The notes: generated from the sequence alone by a model not told the origin. DNA of 64,000 nucleotides from CAZIDL01 sp964537825 (GCA_964537825.1 CAZIDL010000001.1:62001-126000); one strand, 5' to 3'; shown: positions 54,501 to 62,708, counted from the first letter of the stretch. Numbers and translations are program-made.

Positions 54501-55539
54501 GCAGGGATGTTCCTTCCCCGTGCACTTGTCCGAATTGAGGAGCGTTGATATCGTCTTTACGGACGATAAGGATAAATGGACCCGTTGCCCGGTCCTAGAG
54601 ACACAAGGGTCCTCTTCCCTCGCGGAAGGGAAGGTGGATAAGCTCGAGCTCAGGGATGCTCCTGCGGTGGATAAAGAGGGGAATCCGGATAATTCCGGAA
54701 AGACCGGTATGGGTTGGTTCCCCGGCTATGCGATCGATGTCGAGACCGGAGAAAGGTTGAACATGGCCTTTGGCGAGGATTCTTGGCTCGCCGGAGAGAA
54801 CGGAGCGGATATGAAGTGGAACCCCACTTCCAAGCTCTACTCAGATAACAGTTTTGATACCCTCTTCGGTGGAAAGCATTACATCTACGTCTTTGCTGAG
54901 AACAAAATTCCTTCTATCCCTTCCATGGATTCCATGCCAGCCTATGATAAGGGGCAATTCCTTTATGACCGTCTAAAAGATGGCCTTAGTGGACCTGAAC
55001 ATTACGATGTGTGGAAACAGTGTATGTGGGTCGGCGCTCCCTTGCTTCGGGAAGAAGAGGAGCTCCTTTCCAACGAAGCCAAGGTCCGTCTCCGTGTTGG
55101 GACCAAGTATGAACGATTCAAGACAGGGAACGACGTGGAGAACGATCTGAATCCCATGTACCAATTCTCCACTTCGGGCGTGGCCACGGAGAAGCGGAAC
55201 ACGGCTTTACTAAAGGATGAGGTCCTCGACACCATCAATGTGGTGCCGAATCCCTATTACGCTTATTCCAATTATGAAGGAAGCCGTCTCGACAACCGGA
55301 TCAAGATCATTAACCTTCCCGAAAAGGCTACGATCAAGATCTACGATATCAGCGGGACCCTTATCCGAACGCTCGATAAGGATAACTCCTCCACGGAGAT
55401 CGAATGGGACCTTCGTAATGACGCACGCATTCCGATCTCAGGCGGGATGTACATGATCCATGTTAAAGTACCGAACGTCGGCGAGACCACGCTCAAGTGG
55501 TTCGGGGCAATGCGACCCACTGACCTCGAGAACTTCTAA
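51505..55539 (+). CDS. Giant T9SS-exported protein of unknown function
   Basis: 1344 residues from ATG 51505, after the receptor stop; the upstream frame overlaps the receptor. Signal peptide (ALLLIALFITAFAGA), a Ser/Lys-rich linker, then long extracellular-looking beta-rich regions with Trp, Gly and Asn in abundance (FAGALWLGG, FDFWTGPL, VGYGDSIVDN). Cys residues occur in scattered pairs. The end is a C-terminal T9SS-type domain: NVVPNPYYAYSN, KIYDISGTLIRTL and a final strand with SGGMYMIHVKVP. No catalytic motif was seen. Probably surface-bound and working with the TonB receptor and PorV-like neighbour. Family resemblance to other unnamed Bacteroidota proteins only. Confidence 0.85.
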   Translation: MSSPRTRSSALLLIALFITAFAGAREPDDMKSSSSSQQGKSNKSLAAQCAGPTEATELAFNNVRTLIQTSGDMWWDYIQPRYEVPKGSGKNALFAGALWLGGEDVNQQLKLAAHTFGPSRGNFDFWTGPLTTDGAATITPPVCQKYDKHWVITRKQVQKHVAWAQNPSDFPNYTIPPAIQNWPAHGDVSKGQSYYLAPFYDFQSGEPGKTSNATYEPENGDYPHYDLKREIDCRKNRLVTLFGDKTFWWVFNDKGNVHTETQGDPIGMEIRAQAFAFATNDAVNDMTFYNYQLINRGSQTLTQTHFAQWVDADLGCANDDYVGCDVSRGLGFAYNGDNFDEDCAGASGYGDGPPAIGVDFFEGPYQDSTGTANATGIGPDQAVAGNGVGYGDSIVDNERFGMRHFFYYNRGSGPRGDPQIATEYFNYMRGFWRDGTRLTYGGNGYDPSGTDPPADFMFPGSSDPLGWGTPTTSGAMPTWTEKTAGNQAGDRRFIQSAGPFTLKPGDVNDITVGVVYAKAASGDAFASVNAVKTADSKAQSLFDNCFEVLNGPDAPILEIQELDQELVLTLSNPEISNNYKENYEQVDPFIPDSVTESFQDCVDVSGNTDSAVVFDSLVAADKTYDFQGYRIYQVRNANVGPSDLDDPDQARLVAQVDKKDGVTSLINYNLDDQLGAPVPVKKADSVNQGISHSFSVTEDQFAQGESQLINHQEYYFMAIAYSHNNFKDYDPNDPEALDGQKQPYLASRRSGDKSSIQAVGGTPHIVSPESGGTVQNADFGEGVPVTRIEGRGNGGHVVDLTEEAEEKVLEENEVEDLTYQAGATPIEVKVIDPLNVPDAEFELRFRTDSGAKNVDEAEWTLENLKTGKVISSTKAIDTRYEQVIPQWGISITIEQYDDYGPNCQDKESGYAPPLEANIEYENSQDQWLSGIQDGEGNSGRNWILSGNQTDAFRGCRNDIQGPDYTMDPPQAYETLLQGTWAPYALVSKCGQHPRAVHPQQGCSFPVHLSELRSVDIVFTDDKDKWTRCPVLETQGSSSLAEGKVDKLELRDAPAVDKEGNPDNSGKTGMGWFPGYAIDVETGERLNMAFGEDSWLAGENGADMKWNPTSKLYSDNSFDTLFGGKHYIYVFAENKIPSIPSMDSMPAYDKGQFLYDRLKDGLSGPEHYDVWKQCMWVGAPLLREEEELLSNEAKVRLRVGTKYERFKTGNDVENDLNPMYQFSTSGVATEKRNTALLKDEVLDTINVVPNPYYAYSNYEGSRLDNRIKIINLPEKATIKIYDISGTLIRTLDKDNSSTEIEWDLRNDARIPISGGMYMIHVKVPNVGETTLKWFGAMRPTDLENF

Positions 55540-55571
55540 ATGATGTCCCCCTTTTTTGAAATTCAAGGAAG

Positions 55572-56639
55572 ATGATGATGATGCTAAGTAGTCGATTCGA
55601 TAAGCTTTGCAGCTTGGTCCTGGTAAGCCTTCTCTTCTTACCCGTAAGTCTTTTTGCTGGTAACGAGGATCGGGCAGGCTCAGCTGGTGGAACCCAATTG
55701 CTGGTGAATCCCTGGGCCCGCAATACTGGATTCGCAGGAGCGAACGGCGCTTCTGTCAATGGGATCGAAGCCAGTTTTCTCAATGTTTCAGGTATGGCCA
55801 TGACCGAGGGCACGGAGCTGATGTTCTCCCATTCCAGGTGGTTGGCCGGCAGTGGCGTTGGTATCAACACCCTCGGCCTTTCCCAAAAAGTCGGTGATAC
55901 AGCTGCCAAGAACGCCATGGGATTGACGGTCATGAGCATGAACTTCGGGGACATCCCTATTACCACGACATCGAATCCGAATGGTGGTTTGGGGACCTAT
56001 TCGCCGAACTTCATCAACGTGGGGCTCTCCTACGCCAAAGGATTCACTCGGACCATCTACGGGGGCTTCAATCTCAAGATCCTTTCTCAAGGGGTGAGCG
56101 ATATGAAAGCAATGGGTGTTGCTATAGATGCCGGAATCCGCTACATCACCGGATCAAGGGATCAACTCAAATTCGGGATCGCGCTTAAGAACGTGGGACC
56201 GCCCATGAAATTCGGGGGAGATGGACTTTCTTTTACGAGCGAAGGGCCGAACTCTGGAAATCAAATGACCGTTCGGCATCGCTCAGATGCCTTCGAACTT
56301 CCATCGCTCTTGAACATTTCGGGCTCTTATGACATAAAGGTTCCGGATGATCATGGAGTGACCGTCCATGGTACTTTTGTGTCCAATTCCTTTACAAAAG
56401 ACCAGGTGCGTGGAGGGCTCGAATACTCCTATAAAGAACTGATCACCATTCGGGGAGGATATATCTGGGAAGATGGGATGAACAAGCCAGCTGAACGAAC
56501 AACGGTCTTTACCGGTCCTACAGCTGGTGTTTCCATTTCTCCGGATTTCGGAGGACTCCAGTTCTCCTTTGATTATTCTTATCGGGGAACCAGTCCGTAT
56601 AATGGGATCCACAGTATCGGAGCTCGGATAAGACTTTGA
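55572..56639 (+). CDS. PorV/PorQ-family outer-membrane beta-barrel protein
   Basis: 355 residues. Signal peptide (LCSLVLVSLLFLPVSLFAG), then the family N-terminal feature in which the barrel starts with GGTQLLVNPWARNTGFAGANGA. Repeating barrel strands follow (VGLSYAKGFTRTIYGG, FGIALKNVGPPMKFGG) and a final strand SIGARIRL. PorV shuttles T9SS cargo from the translocon to the attachment complex; PorQ helps attachment. As one of several likely paralogues, this one may serve the giant cargo gene 32 bases upstream. Several ATG codons in a row (55572-55583) make the exact start uncertain. Confidence 0.88.
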   Translation: MMMMLSSRFDKLCSLVLVSLLFLPVSLFAGNEDRAGSAGGTQLLVNPWARNTGFAGANGASVNGIEASFLNVSGMAMTEGTELMFSHSRWLAGSGVGINTLGLSQKVGDTAAKNAMGLTVMSMNFGDIPITTTSNPNGGLGTYSPNFINVGLSYAKGFTRTIYGGFNLKILSQGVSDMKAMGVAIDAGIRYITGSRDQLKFGIALKNVGPPMKFGGDGLSFTSEGPNSGNQMTVRHRSDAFELPSLLNISGSYDIKVPDDHGVTVHGTFVSNSFTKDQVRGGLEYSYKELITIRGGYIWEDGMNKPAERTTVFTGPTAGVSISPDFGGLQFSFDYSYRGTSPYNGIHSIGARIRL

Positions 56640-56696
56640 GTTCCAAAAAATACGGCCGAATCCCCTCCTGATCTTTTAACTTAGTGAATTACGAAA

Positions 56697-56725
56697 GGGC
56701 CGCCCGACCGGACGGTCCATTTTTG
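56697..56725 (+). terminator. Possible hairpin/T-run terminator before greA
   Basis: Stem GGGCCG/CGGTCC (56697-56702 with 56713-56718, one G-T pair), 10-base loop, followed by ATTTTTG. It would end the PorV operon. The same T run is part of CATTTTTG, one mismatch from a -7 box for greA, so the two readings compete. Confidence 0.35.
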
Positions 56726-56769
56726 TCCAGACTCCGTACCGAGCAGTAGGGACCCAAAAGAAAGGAACA

Positions 56770-57243
56770 ATGGGTAAAGTGACCTATTATACCAAACAGG
56801 GGCTTGAAGACCTGAAACAGGAGCTCGAGCAGAAGAAGAACGTCGAGCGCCCTAAGATCTCTCAGCAGATCGCTGAAGCCAGGGAAAAAGGCGATCTCTC
56901 CGAGAACGCTGAATACGATGCTGCAAAGGAGGCCCAGGGACTGCTGGAAGCAGAGATCGCTCAATTGGAAGAGAAACTGGCCAATGCTCGATTGGTCGAT
57001 GAAGATAAGATCGACGATTCCAAGGTCTATATTTTATCAACCGTTACCATCAAGGAAAAGAATAGCGGTTCTAAGATGAATTATACCCTCGTGGCCGAGA
57101 ATGAAGCCGATATCAAGAAAGGAAAGATCTCGGTTGAATCGCCGATCGGAAAGGGATTGCTCGGGAAAGGGAAAGGCGAAGTCGCTGAGATCGAGACGCC
57201 TGCCGGCACGAAGGAATTCGAGATCGTGGATATCACCCGATGA
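56770..57243 (+). CDS. greA: Transcription elongation factor GreA
   Basis: 157 residues. It rescues backtracked RNA polymerase by stimulating transcript cleavage. The N-terminal coiled coil has the acidic tip EKGDLSENAEYDAAKEAQG with the essential Asp and Glu, and the C-terminal FKBP-like domain has SPIGKGLLGK. Purine-rich AAAGGA precedes the ATG. Its stop overlaps the HIT gene start by 4 bases. Confidence 0.98.
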   Translation: MGKVTYYTKQGLEDLKQELEQKKNVERPKISQQIAEAREKGDLSENAEYDAAKEAQGLLEAEIAQLEEKLANARLVDEDKIDDSKVYILSTVTIKEKNSGSKMNYTLVAENEADIKKGKISVESPIGKGLLGKGKGEVAEIETPAGTKEFEIVDITR

Positions 57244-57635
57244 GCAGCATTTTCACCAAGATCATTCGAAGGGAAATACCTGGCCATATCGTGGCCGAGG
57301 ACGCTGACTGCTGTGCCTTTCTTGACGTTAATCCCCTTGCGAGGGGGCATACCCTCGTCGTTCCTAAGAAGGAAGTGGACCGTTTATGGGATCTCGATGA
57401 TGCGACTTATCAGGCATTGACCCTTTTCTCCAAAAAGGTCGCTGAAGGCATCGAAAAAGTGATCCCTTGTGATCGGGTCGGAGTGGCGGTCCTCGGGTTA
57501 GAAGTTCCCCATGCCCACATCCATTTGGTCCCGATCAATAGCGAAGGAGACCTGAACTTCGCCAATCCCAGGGTCGATCTTTCCGATGCGGAAATGCGCG
57601 AGGTGGCCGAGCAAATAGCAGGAAAACTCTCATAG
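57240..57635 (+). CDS. HIT-family nucleotide-binding hydrolase
   Basis: 131 residues, Hint branch of the histidine-triad family. N-terminal SIFTKIIRREIPGHIVAED and the triad HAHIHLVP near residue 95 are typical. These enzymes hydrolyse adenosine phosphoramidates and similar nucleotides. Translationally coupled to greA, a pairing common in Bacteroidota. Its 3' end overlaps the convergent ruvC by 6 bases. Confidence 0.96.
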   Translation: MSSIFTKIIRREIPGHIVAEDADCCAFLDVNPLARGHTLVVPKKEVDRLWDLDDATYQALTLFSKKVAEGIEKVIPCDRVGVAVLGLEVPHAHIHLVPINSEGDLNFANPRVDLSDAEMREVAEQIAGKLS

Positions 57636-58190
57636 CTTCTTTCCGGGATTCTGCTTCAGATAAGTTTTCCAATCGCTGTATCCCCCTTTTCCCTTGCCTT
57701 TCCCTTTCCGATAGGCCTGGAAATAATGACAAAGAGCTACTGCAGTGCCGTCCGTGGCATCCAGCTCCTTGGGTGTTTCGGGCATTCGCAGGATCGAAGC
57801 GAGCATCCCGGCAACTTGCTCTTTTGATGCTTTCCCGTTACCTGTAATGGCTTGTTTGACCTTCCGGGGAGAATATTCCCGGATGGGTACATCCCGAGAG
57901 AGGGCTGCTGCCATGGCGACGCCCTGAGCTCTTCCCAATTTCAGCATCGATTGGACGTTCTTACCGAAGAACGGGGCTTCTACCGCGAATTCATCCGGAA
58001 GATGTTCCTCGACAAGGTCGCGGGTGCTCTGAAAGATCTTTTGTAGCTTGTAGGCGTGGTCGGAATATTTGGATAGGTCGAGGTAACCCATGCAAATAAG
58101 CTTCGCTTCCTTACCTTCGATAAGGACCACACCATAACCCATGATCGTGGTTCCCGGGTCGATACCTAAAATAACGGTGTCATCGGCCAT
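57630..58190 (-). CDS. ruvC: Holliday junction resolvase RuvC
   Basis: 186 residues. It cuts Holliday junctions with RuvAB in recombination repair. The acidic active site is visible: LGIDPGT at the N-terminus, FAVEAPFFGKN (Glu), and C-terminal DATDGTAVALCHY. The basic tail GKGKGKGGYSDWKTY is longer than in E. coli but usual for the phylum. Divergent from the membrane protein gene by 12 bases. Confidence 0.97.
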   Translation of the reverse strand: MADDTVILGIDPGTTIMGYGVVLIEGKEAKLICMGYLDLSKYSDHAYKLQKIFQSTRDLVEEHLPDEFAVEAPFFGKNVQSMLKLGRAQGVAMAAALSRDVPIREYSPRKVKQAITGNGKASKEQVAGMLASILRMPETPKELDATDGTAVALCHYFQAYRKGKGKGKGGYSDWKTYLKQNPGKKL

Positions 58191-58202
58191 TGAAGCAATG
58201 CT

Positions 58203-59174
58203 ATGCTAAAGAGGGTCACAACCGTACCAAAAGCACGTATCGAAAGGGTTGTCCCTTTGCTGATCTTCCTTCTGGCCCTTTGGTCGATCGGAGATGAACT
58301 CCCCGGTCTCAAAGATATGAAGATCCGCTCCCTTTTTGAGGCTTGGCCGCTGATGGCTTTTCTGCTGATCGGATCCGTACTCAATTGGGGAACTGAGGCA
58401 CTGAAATGGTATTGCATCGGGAGGAAGAGCATCGGGCTTTCCTTCCCCAAAGCACTGAAAGGAGTGCTTACCGGGACTGCTATCGGGATGTGGATGCCCG
58501 GACGCGTTGGTCCCTGGATCGGGAAACTTTTCTATGTTCCCTCAGAAAAGAGGGGCAAAGCCCTTTACCCACTGATGGCGTCCGGAGGGGTCCAGTTCTT
58601 CGTAACCCTTCTCCTCGCTTCCATGGCTCTTTTGATGTGGAGTTTCTACAAACCGGCCGGTCCTTTTCCCGCATCAGCTTTTCTGGACCATGCCTTTCTC
58701 TTCACCATTCTCTTCCTCACGCTTGGGATAGGGAGCTATTACCTCCTTCAAAGTTCATGGGGCCGGAAAGCCATCGATCGGATGGGGTTCCGCTCGGATG
58801 ACCTGCTGACCTTCAGGGATCTTTCCTTCACTTTGTATTCTAAGGTCTTTGGGCTTGCTTCGCTCCGTTATCTGGTTTTTCTATTTCAATTCGTGGCCGT
58901 TCTGCGTTTCTGGCTTCCGGGTTCGGATATTGGCGCGCTATTGCTCGCTATCCCTGTGATCCTTCTCATCATCACCGTGCTCCCTTCTTTTGTGCTCGCA
59001 AAACTCGGAGTCCGGGAGATGGTGATCGTAGCAGTAATGGCACCCCTTTTTGGTCATGAAGAACGCCTGATCCTGGCCTCTTTTTCGATATGGATCGTGA
59101 ATCTTGCCCTGCCGGCACTGGTCGGAGCGATCGTTGCGCTTATTTCACGCTTTTCTTTTCGCCAAACGACCTGA
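58203..59174 (+). CDS. LPG-synthase/AglD-type (UPF0104) integral membrane protein
   Basis: 323 residues with about eight hydrophobic segments. It resembles the membrane half of lysylphosphatidylglycerol synthase and AglD-type flippases: GTEALKWYC, TGTAIGMWMPGRVGPWIGK and LASLRYLVFLFQF are typical spots. There is no catalytic aminoacyl-transfer domain. It lies 3 bases before a glycosyltransferase, which suggests a part in making or moving a lipid-linked sugar or modified lipid. Confidence 0.82.
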   Translation: MLKRVTTVPKARIERVVPLLIFLLALWSIGDELPGLKDMKIRSLFEAWPLMAFLLIGSVLNWGTEALKWYCIGRKSIGLSFPKALKGVLTGTAIGMWMPGRVGPWIGKLFYVPSEKRGKALYPLMASGGVQFFVTLLLASMALLMWSFYKPAGPFPASAFLDHAFLFTILFLTLGIGSYYLLQSSWGRKAIDRMGFRSDDLLTFRDLSFTLYSKVFGLASLRYLVFLFQFVAVLRFWLPGSDIGALLLAIPVILLIITVLPSFVLAKLGVREMVIVAVMAPLFGHEERLILASFSIWIVNLALPALVGAIVALISRFSFRQTT

Positions 59175-59177
59175 GGG

Positions 59178-60332
59178 ATGAGTTCGGCAGGGTGGGGGCT
59201 GGCTTTTGTGACGACCCTTTCCTTGGTCTTTTATGCCCGTGAACTCCTTTCCTGGCGAAAGGGGATGTACAAGGCTTTTTCAACTTCTTCTGAAGCAGGT
59301 TCCGAAGCCGATAACGATGAAGTAAAAGGGATCTCCATCATCATCCCGTTCAGGAACGAATCCGCTCGGTGGGAAGGGCTTTTCGGAGACCTTCAAAGTC
59401 AAAAAGCTCCGAAAGGGGAATGGGAGGTCCTCTTCGTTGATGACCATTCAGAGGATGGAGGAAGGGAGGCGCTCGAGGGGGCATGCGAGGAGATCCCGAA
59501 TTTCCGTACCCTGAAGCTACCGGACGAAGAAAGCGGGAAAAAACGAGCTTTGGCGTTCGGGATCAGGGAGGCTTCTTATGAAAAGATCCTTACGTTGGAT
59601 GCTGATTGCAGGGTCGGAGATACCTTTCTTCAGAAGCTTTTTGAACGATCCCGGAAAAAGCGAGCTGATCTGCACCTTTTGCCGGTTCTGCCCCATCCTC
59701 CCTCGGGTTTCCGGGACCATCTTATCTATTACGAAGCACTGGCTCTTCTCGGGGTTTTGATCGGTAGTGTTGAGGTCGGGGCCCCGAGGCTCGCAAATGG
59801 AGCCGGAATGCTTTTCAGTCGATCCGTGTTCTTTGAAGAAGGGGAGTACGGACGGCACCTCCATATCGATTCCGGGGACGACCTATTCCTGCTACAGGAA
59901 TGGACCAGGCAGGGAAGGAGGGTGGAAGTACTGCCCCATCGGCCGCTCCTGGTACGAACCTGCTATCCGGACGGGGTCCGGGAATGGCTCGATCAGCGCC
60001 TTCGTTGGGGAACGAAGGCAAAGGCTTTTGAAGATCGGGGGACCTTATGGTCGCTTTGGACCGTCGGAATGGTGGATCTGCTCTTGATCCTCAATGTTTT
60101 GTTCACAGTGGTCGTTCCATCTCAGCTTCCTGTCCTTCTCTTTTCATGGGGGGTGAAAGGAGGACTCGACCGAATATTCTTAATTTCGTCGCTCCAAAGA
60201 CTCGGGAAACGCTTTTCCTGGAAACATTTTCCGTTGGCTCTGCTCTTCCATCCTTTCCAGATCGTGCTGATCCCTGTTATCGCCCTTTTCCGGCGCCCCT
60301 ACTGGAAAGGGAGACGGATAGCAGACCATTGA
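59178..60332 (+). CDS. Membrane-bound family 2 glycosyltransferase
   Basis: 384 residues. One N-terminal hydrophobic segment, GT-A domain with IIIPFRNES, the VDDHSED metal/nucleotide site, TLDADCR (DxD), and QRLRWGTK, the QxxRW-like motif of processive enzymes, then two or three C-terminal hydrophobic segments. It transfers a sugar from a nucleotide donor, probably to a lipid carrier or surface polymer. Between the LPG-type protein (3 bases) and the OppC-type permease (6 bases). Confidence 0.9.
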   Translation: MSSAGWGLAFVTTLSLVFYARELLSWRKGMYKAFSTSSEAGSEADNDEVKGISIIIPFRNESARWEGLFGDLQSQKAPKGEWEVLFVDDHSEDGGREALEGACEEIPNFRTLKLPDEESGKKRALAFGIREASYEKILTLDADCRVGDTFLQKLFERSRKKRADLHLLPVLPHPPSGFRDHLIYYEALALLGVLIGSVEVGAPRLANGAGMLFSRSVFFEEGEYGRHLHIDSGDDLFLLQEWTRQGRRVEVLPHRPLLVRTCYPDGVREWLDQRLRWGTKAKAFEDRGTLWSLWTVGMVDLLLILNVLFTVVVPSQLPVLLFSWGVKGGLDRIFLISSLQRLGKRFSWKHFPLALLFHPFQIVLIPVIALFRRPYWKGRRIADH

Positions 60333-60338
60333 TGCTTC

Positions 60339-61595
60339 ATGAGTGCCAGGGAACCCAATAAGAACCGCTCGCTCACCGGCCAGGCCTGGAAACGGCTGAA
60401 GAGGAACAAGCTGGCTATGTTCGGTCTCTTTTTGATCGGAATGGCCGCCCTAATAGCCATTTTAGGGGGCTTAATACGTCCCGATCCGACTCCGAACGCT
60501 AACCGTCAGGTCCCTTCCCTCAAACACAAGAAACCAGGATTTAGCATCCGCTTCCTCAAAGTTCGTTACAACCAGAAGGTAGCGGAGAAGTGTTTCTGGG
60601 AGTACATGTTCTTCGGGGGACAGCTCAATAAGTACGATCATATTCCGATCAAGGATATCGAGTTGAAGGGCGAAAAGGTCGTCGTGAAAACTTACCAGGG
60701 AGGAGGAGAGAATGAGGGGGCCGTCGAAGGGGTGCCCTACCAGTTAGCGGATGTGATCCACCCCTTGGACGTGACACGGCCCTACAAGAGGGTCGACGGT
60801 GGGAAGGTCGCTTTCTATACGCTGGATGAAGGGAAAAAGGTGATGGCCATCCAAGAGCTTTGGAAAAAGCTGAAGGAAGAGCACCTTGTGGATCATACCT
60901 TTTATCTCGGTACCGATACCCATGGAAGGGACCTTCTCAGCCGCTTGATGGCGGGGACCATCGTTTCGCTTTCCGTTGGCTCGATCTCGGTCGTGATCTC
61001 CATCCTTATCGGCGTTACGTTGGGGGCTATCGCAGGTTTTTTCAAGGGGTGGGTGGACGATATTATCATGTGGGCTATTAATGTGATCTGGTCCGTCCCG
61101 GCTCTTTTATTGGTGATCGCTGTGACCCTGGCATTGGGAAAAGGGTTCACGAACATTTTCCTGGCTGTGGGATTGATCATGTGGGTGGAGGTAGCCCGTA
61201 TCGTTAGAGGTCAGGTATTGGGAGTCAGGGAGAAAGAATTCGTAGAGGCCGGTAGGGCCCTTGGTTACAATTCTTCCCGTTTGATCGTACGCCACATCAT
61301 CCCCAACGTCATGGGGCCCGTTATCGTGATGTCAGCCGCCAACTTCGCTTCTGCGATCCTCATCGAGGCCGGCCTCAGCTTTTTGGGTATCGGAGCGCAA
61401 CCCCCGATGGCTTCATGGGGAAGTATGATCAAAAAGAGTTACAACATGATCACCATTCCCGGAAAGGAGTATCTTGCGATCCTCCCCGGCGTTTGTATCA
61501 TGCTGCTCGTTCTAGCCTTTATGCTCGTGGGGAACGGTCTTCGCGATGCCTTTGATACGAAAGGGATCGACGATGAGGTCAATACCGGAGCATAG
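60339..61595 (+). CDS. Oligopeptide/dipeptide ABC transporter permease (OppC/DppC type)
   Basis: 418 residues, longer than the usual 300. TM1 (about 27-46) follows a cytosolic N-terminus with LKRNKLAMFGLF. A periplasmic stretch of about 140 residues comes before LGTDTHGRDLLSRLMAG (about 190). The standard five TM helices follow, with the EAA loop EFVEAGRALGYNSSRLIVRHIIPN. Partner OppB, ATPases and binding protein are absent in the window, so this is an unlinked permease gene. It works with partners encoded elsewhere. Confidence 0.93.
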   Translation: MSAREPNKNRSLTGQAWKRLKRNKLAMFGLFLIGMAALIAILGGLIRPDPTPNANRQVPSLKHKKPGFSIRFLKVRYNQKVAEKCFWEYMFFGGQLNKYDHIPIKDIELKGEKVVVKTYQGGGENEGAVEGVPYQLADVIHPLDVTRPYKRVDGGKVAFYTLDEGKKVMAIQELWKKLKEEHLVDHTFYLGTDTHGRDLLSRLMAGTIVSLSVGSISVVISILIGVTLGAIAGFFKGWVDDIIMWAINVIWSVPALLLVIAVTLALGKGFTNIFLAVGLIMWVEVARIVRGQVLGVREKEFVEAGRALGYNSSRLIVRHIIPNVMGPVIVMSAANFASAILIEAGLSFLGIGAQPPMASWGSMIKKSYNMITIPGKEYLAILPGVCIMLLVLAFMLVGNGLRDAFDTKGIDDEVNTGA

Positions 61596-61605
61596 GGAAG
61601 CTTCT

Positions 61606-62505
61606 TTAATCGTTGAAGCTCAAAAGGATCTTCCAGGCCGTTCGCACATCTCCGCTTTCTTTTAATAGCTCGCGGGCTTTCTGGTGAAGAGCCTTCTCCA
61701 GTTCCTCAGGCCGGTCCTCGTATTCGATGAAGAACTCGCTCAAGCGCGTCAATTTGTAATCGTTCACCTCGTTCTCATCCGGTAGCTCAGCGATCATGCC
61801 CAGCTCGCCGAGGTCATTGGCGCTCAGTACATCGCTTTCACGAACGGAGGAAGGCATCTGGTCCACGCCGATCCCCGGGGCTTTGGGGTCCGGTTTGGGC
61901 ATCGTGAAAAGGGCGTTCCCGTTTGCCCTGCAGTAATAAGCACCTCCCATACGCCCGACAAGGTCGATACGCTCCTGATCGATCATTCCCTGCTCATCGA
62001 GCACCTCCTCGTTGATGTGGAAACGGACCGCCCGCACCAGTATAAGATTGCCAGCAGCACCTTGGTCCCCCAATTCGATCACGTCCTCCACCTTGCATTC
62101 GAATTGGACCGGAGATTCCTTGACCCGGAAAGGGCGAACTATTTCCGGATCCAAAGGCGTGAGCCCCGCTTTCTCGAATTCGTTCACTCCTTTCTCGTAC
62201 TCGCAGCTGGCCAGGTTCATTTGATGCACGATGGAATGGGTCACCACGTTGATCACCACCTCGGGAACTTCCTTGGCATTCTCGTAACTGTCCTTGACCG
62301 TATTGTCCCGACCCCGTCGAGCAGGTGAAAAAACCCCTACCGGAGGGTTGCTGCTGAAAAAGTTGAAAAAGCTGAAAGGGCTCAGGTTCGGGCTCCCTGC
62401 TTCGTCGATCGTGCTGGCAAAGGCGATGGGTCGGGGGCCTACAGCCCCTAGCACGTACTGATGGCGGGTGGGGATGTCCAGCTCGTCAGGATCGATGGAT
62501 CGCAT
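61606..62505 (-). CDS. Flavin reductase-like FMN-binding protein
   Basis: 299 residues from the ATG at 62505; the frame extends upstream but conserved text starts at the MRSIDPDEL end. Flavin-reductase-like (split-barrel) domain about 15-205 with GPRPIAFASTIDEAGSPNLSP and FSPARRG. The C-terminal 80 residues form an extra part with a helical, acidic tail. The protein should bind FMN; the electron partner and substrate are unknown. Converges on the OppC-type gene with 10 bases between. Confidence 0.9.
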   Translation of the reverse strand: MRSIDPDELDIPTRHQYVLGAVGPRPIAFASTIDEAGSPNLSPFSFFNFFSSNPPVGVFSPARRGRDNTVKDSYENAKEVPEVVINVVTHSIVHQMNLASCEYEKGVNEFEKAGLTPLDPEIVRPFRVKESPVQFECKVEDVIELGDQGAAGNLILVRAVRFHINEEVLDEQGMIDQERIDLVGRMGGAYYCRANGNALFTMPKPDPKAPGIGVDQMPSSVRESDVLSANDLGELGMIAELPDENEVNDYKLTRLSEFFIEYEDRPEELEKALHQKARELLKESGDVRTAWKILLSFND

Positions 62506-62527
62506 AGGCTCGTTCTTAAAGGGAGCG

Positions 62528-62535
62528 CAAAGGTA
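62528..62535 (-). promoter_or_regulatory. -7 box (TACCTTTG) of the flavin reductase gene
   Basis: Minus-strand TACCTTTG, full match to TAnnTTTG, 22 bases before the ATG. Confidence 0.5.
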
Positions 62536-62589
62536 GTAGCTTAGCAAGGAGTTTCGGCAGTTCGATCCTCTCACTCCCCGGATCTTCAC

Positions 62590-62597
62590 TAATTTTG
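62590..62597 (+). promoter_or_regulatory. -7 box (TAATTTTG) of tRNA-Leu
   Basis: Full match to TAnnTTTG, 28 bases before the mature 5' end of the tRNA, leaving room for a short 5' leader to be trimmed by RNase P. Confidence 0.55.
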
Positions 62598-62625
62598 CGG
62601 GGCCGTCGGATGCGGCGGCCGGCAT

Positions 62626-62708
62626 GCGGATGTGGCGGAATTGGTAGACGCGCTTGACTTAGGATCAAGTGCCTTTACGGCGTGGGGGTTCGAGTCCCTC
62701 CATCCGCA
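62626..62708 (+). tRNA. tRNA-Leu (anticodon TAG)
   Basis: 83 bases. Acceptor arms GCGGATG (62626-62632) and CATCCGC (62701-62707) pair fully, discriminator A at 62708. Anticodon stem CTTGA/TCAAG with loop CTTAGGA; anticodon TAG at 62660-62662, reading CUA. A long variable arm and the TPsiC loop GGTTCGAGTCC fit a class II leucine tRNA. CCA is not encoded. Trigger factor starts 65 bases downstream. Confidence 0.97.
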
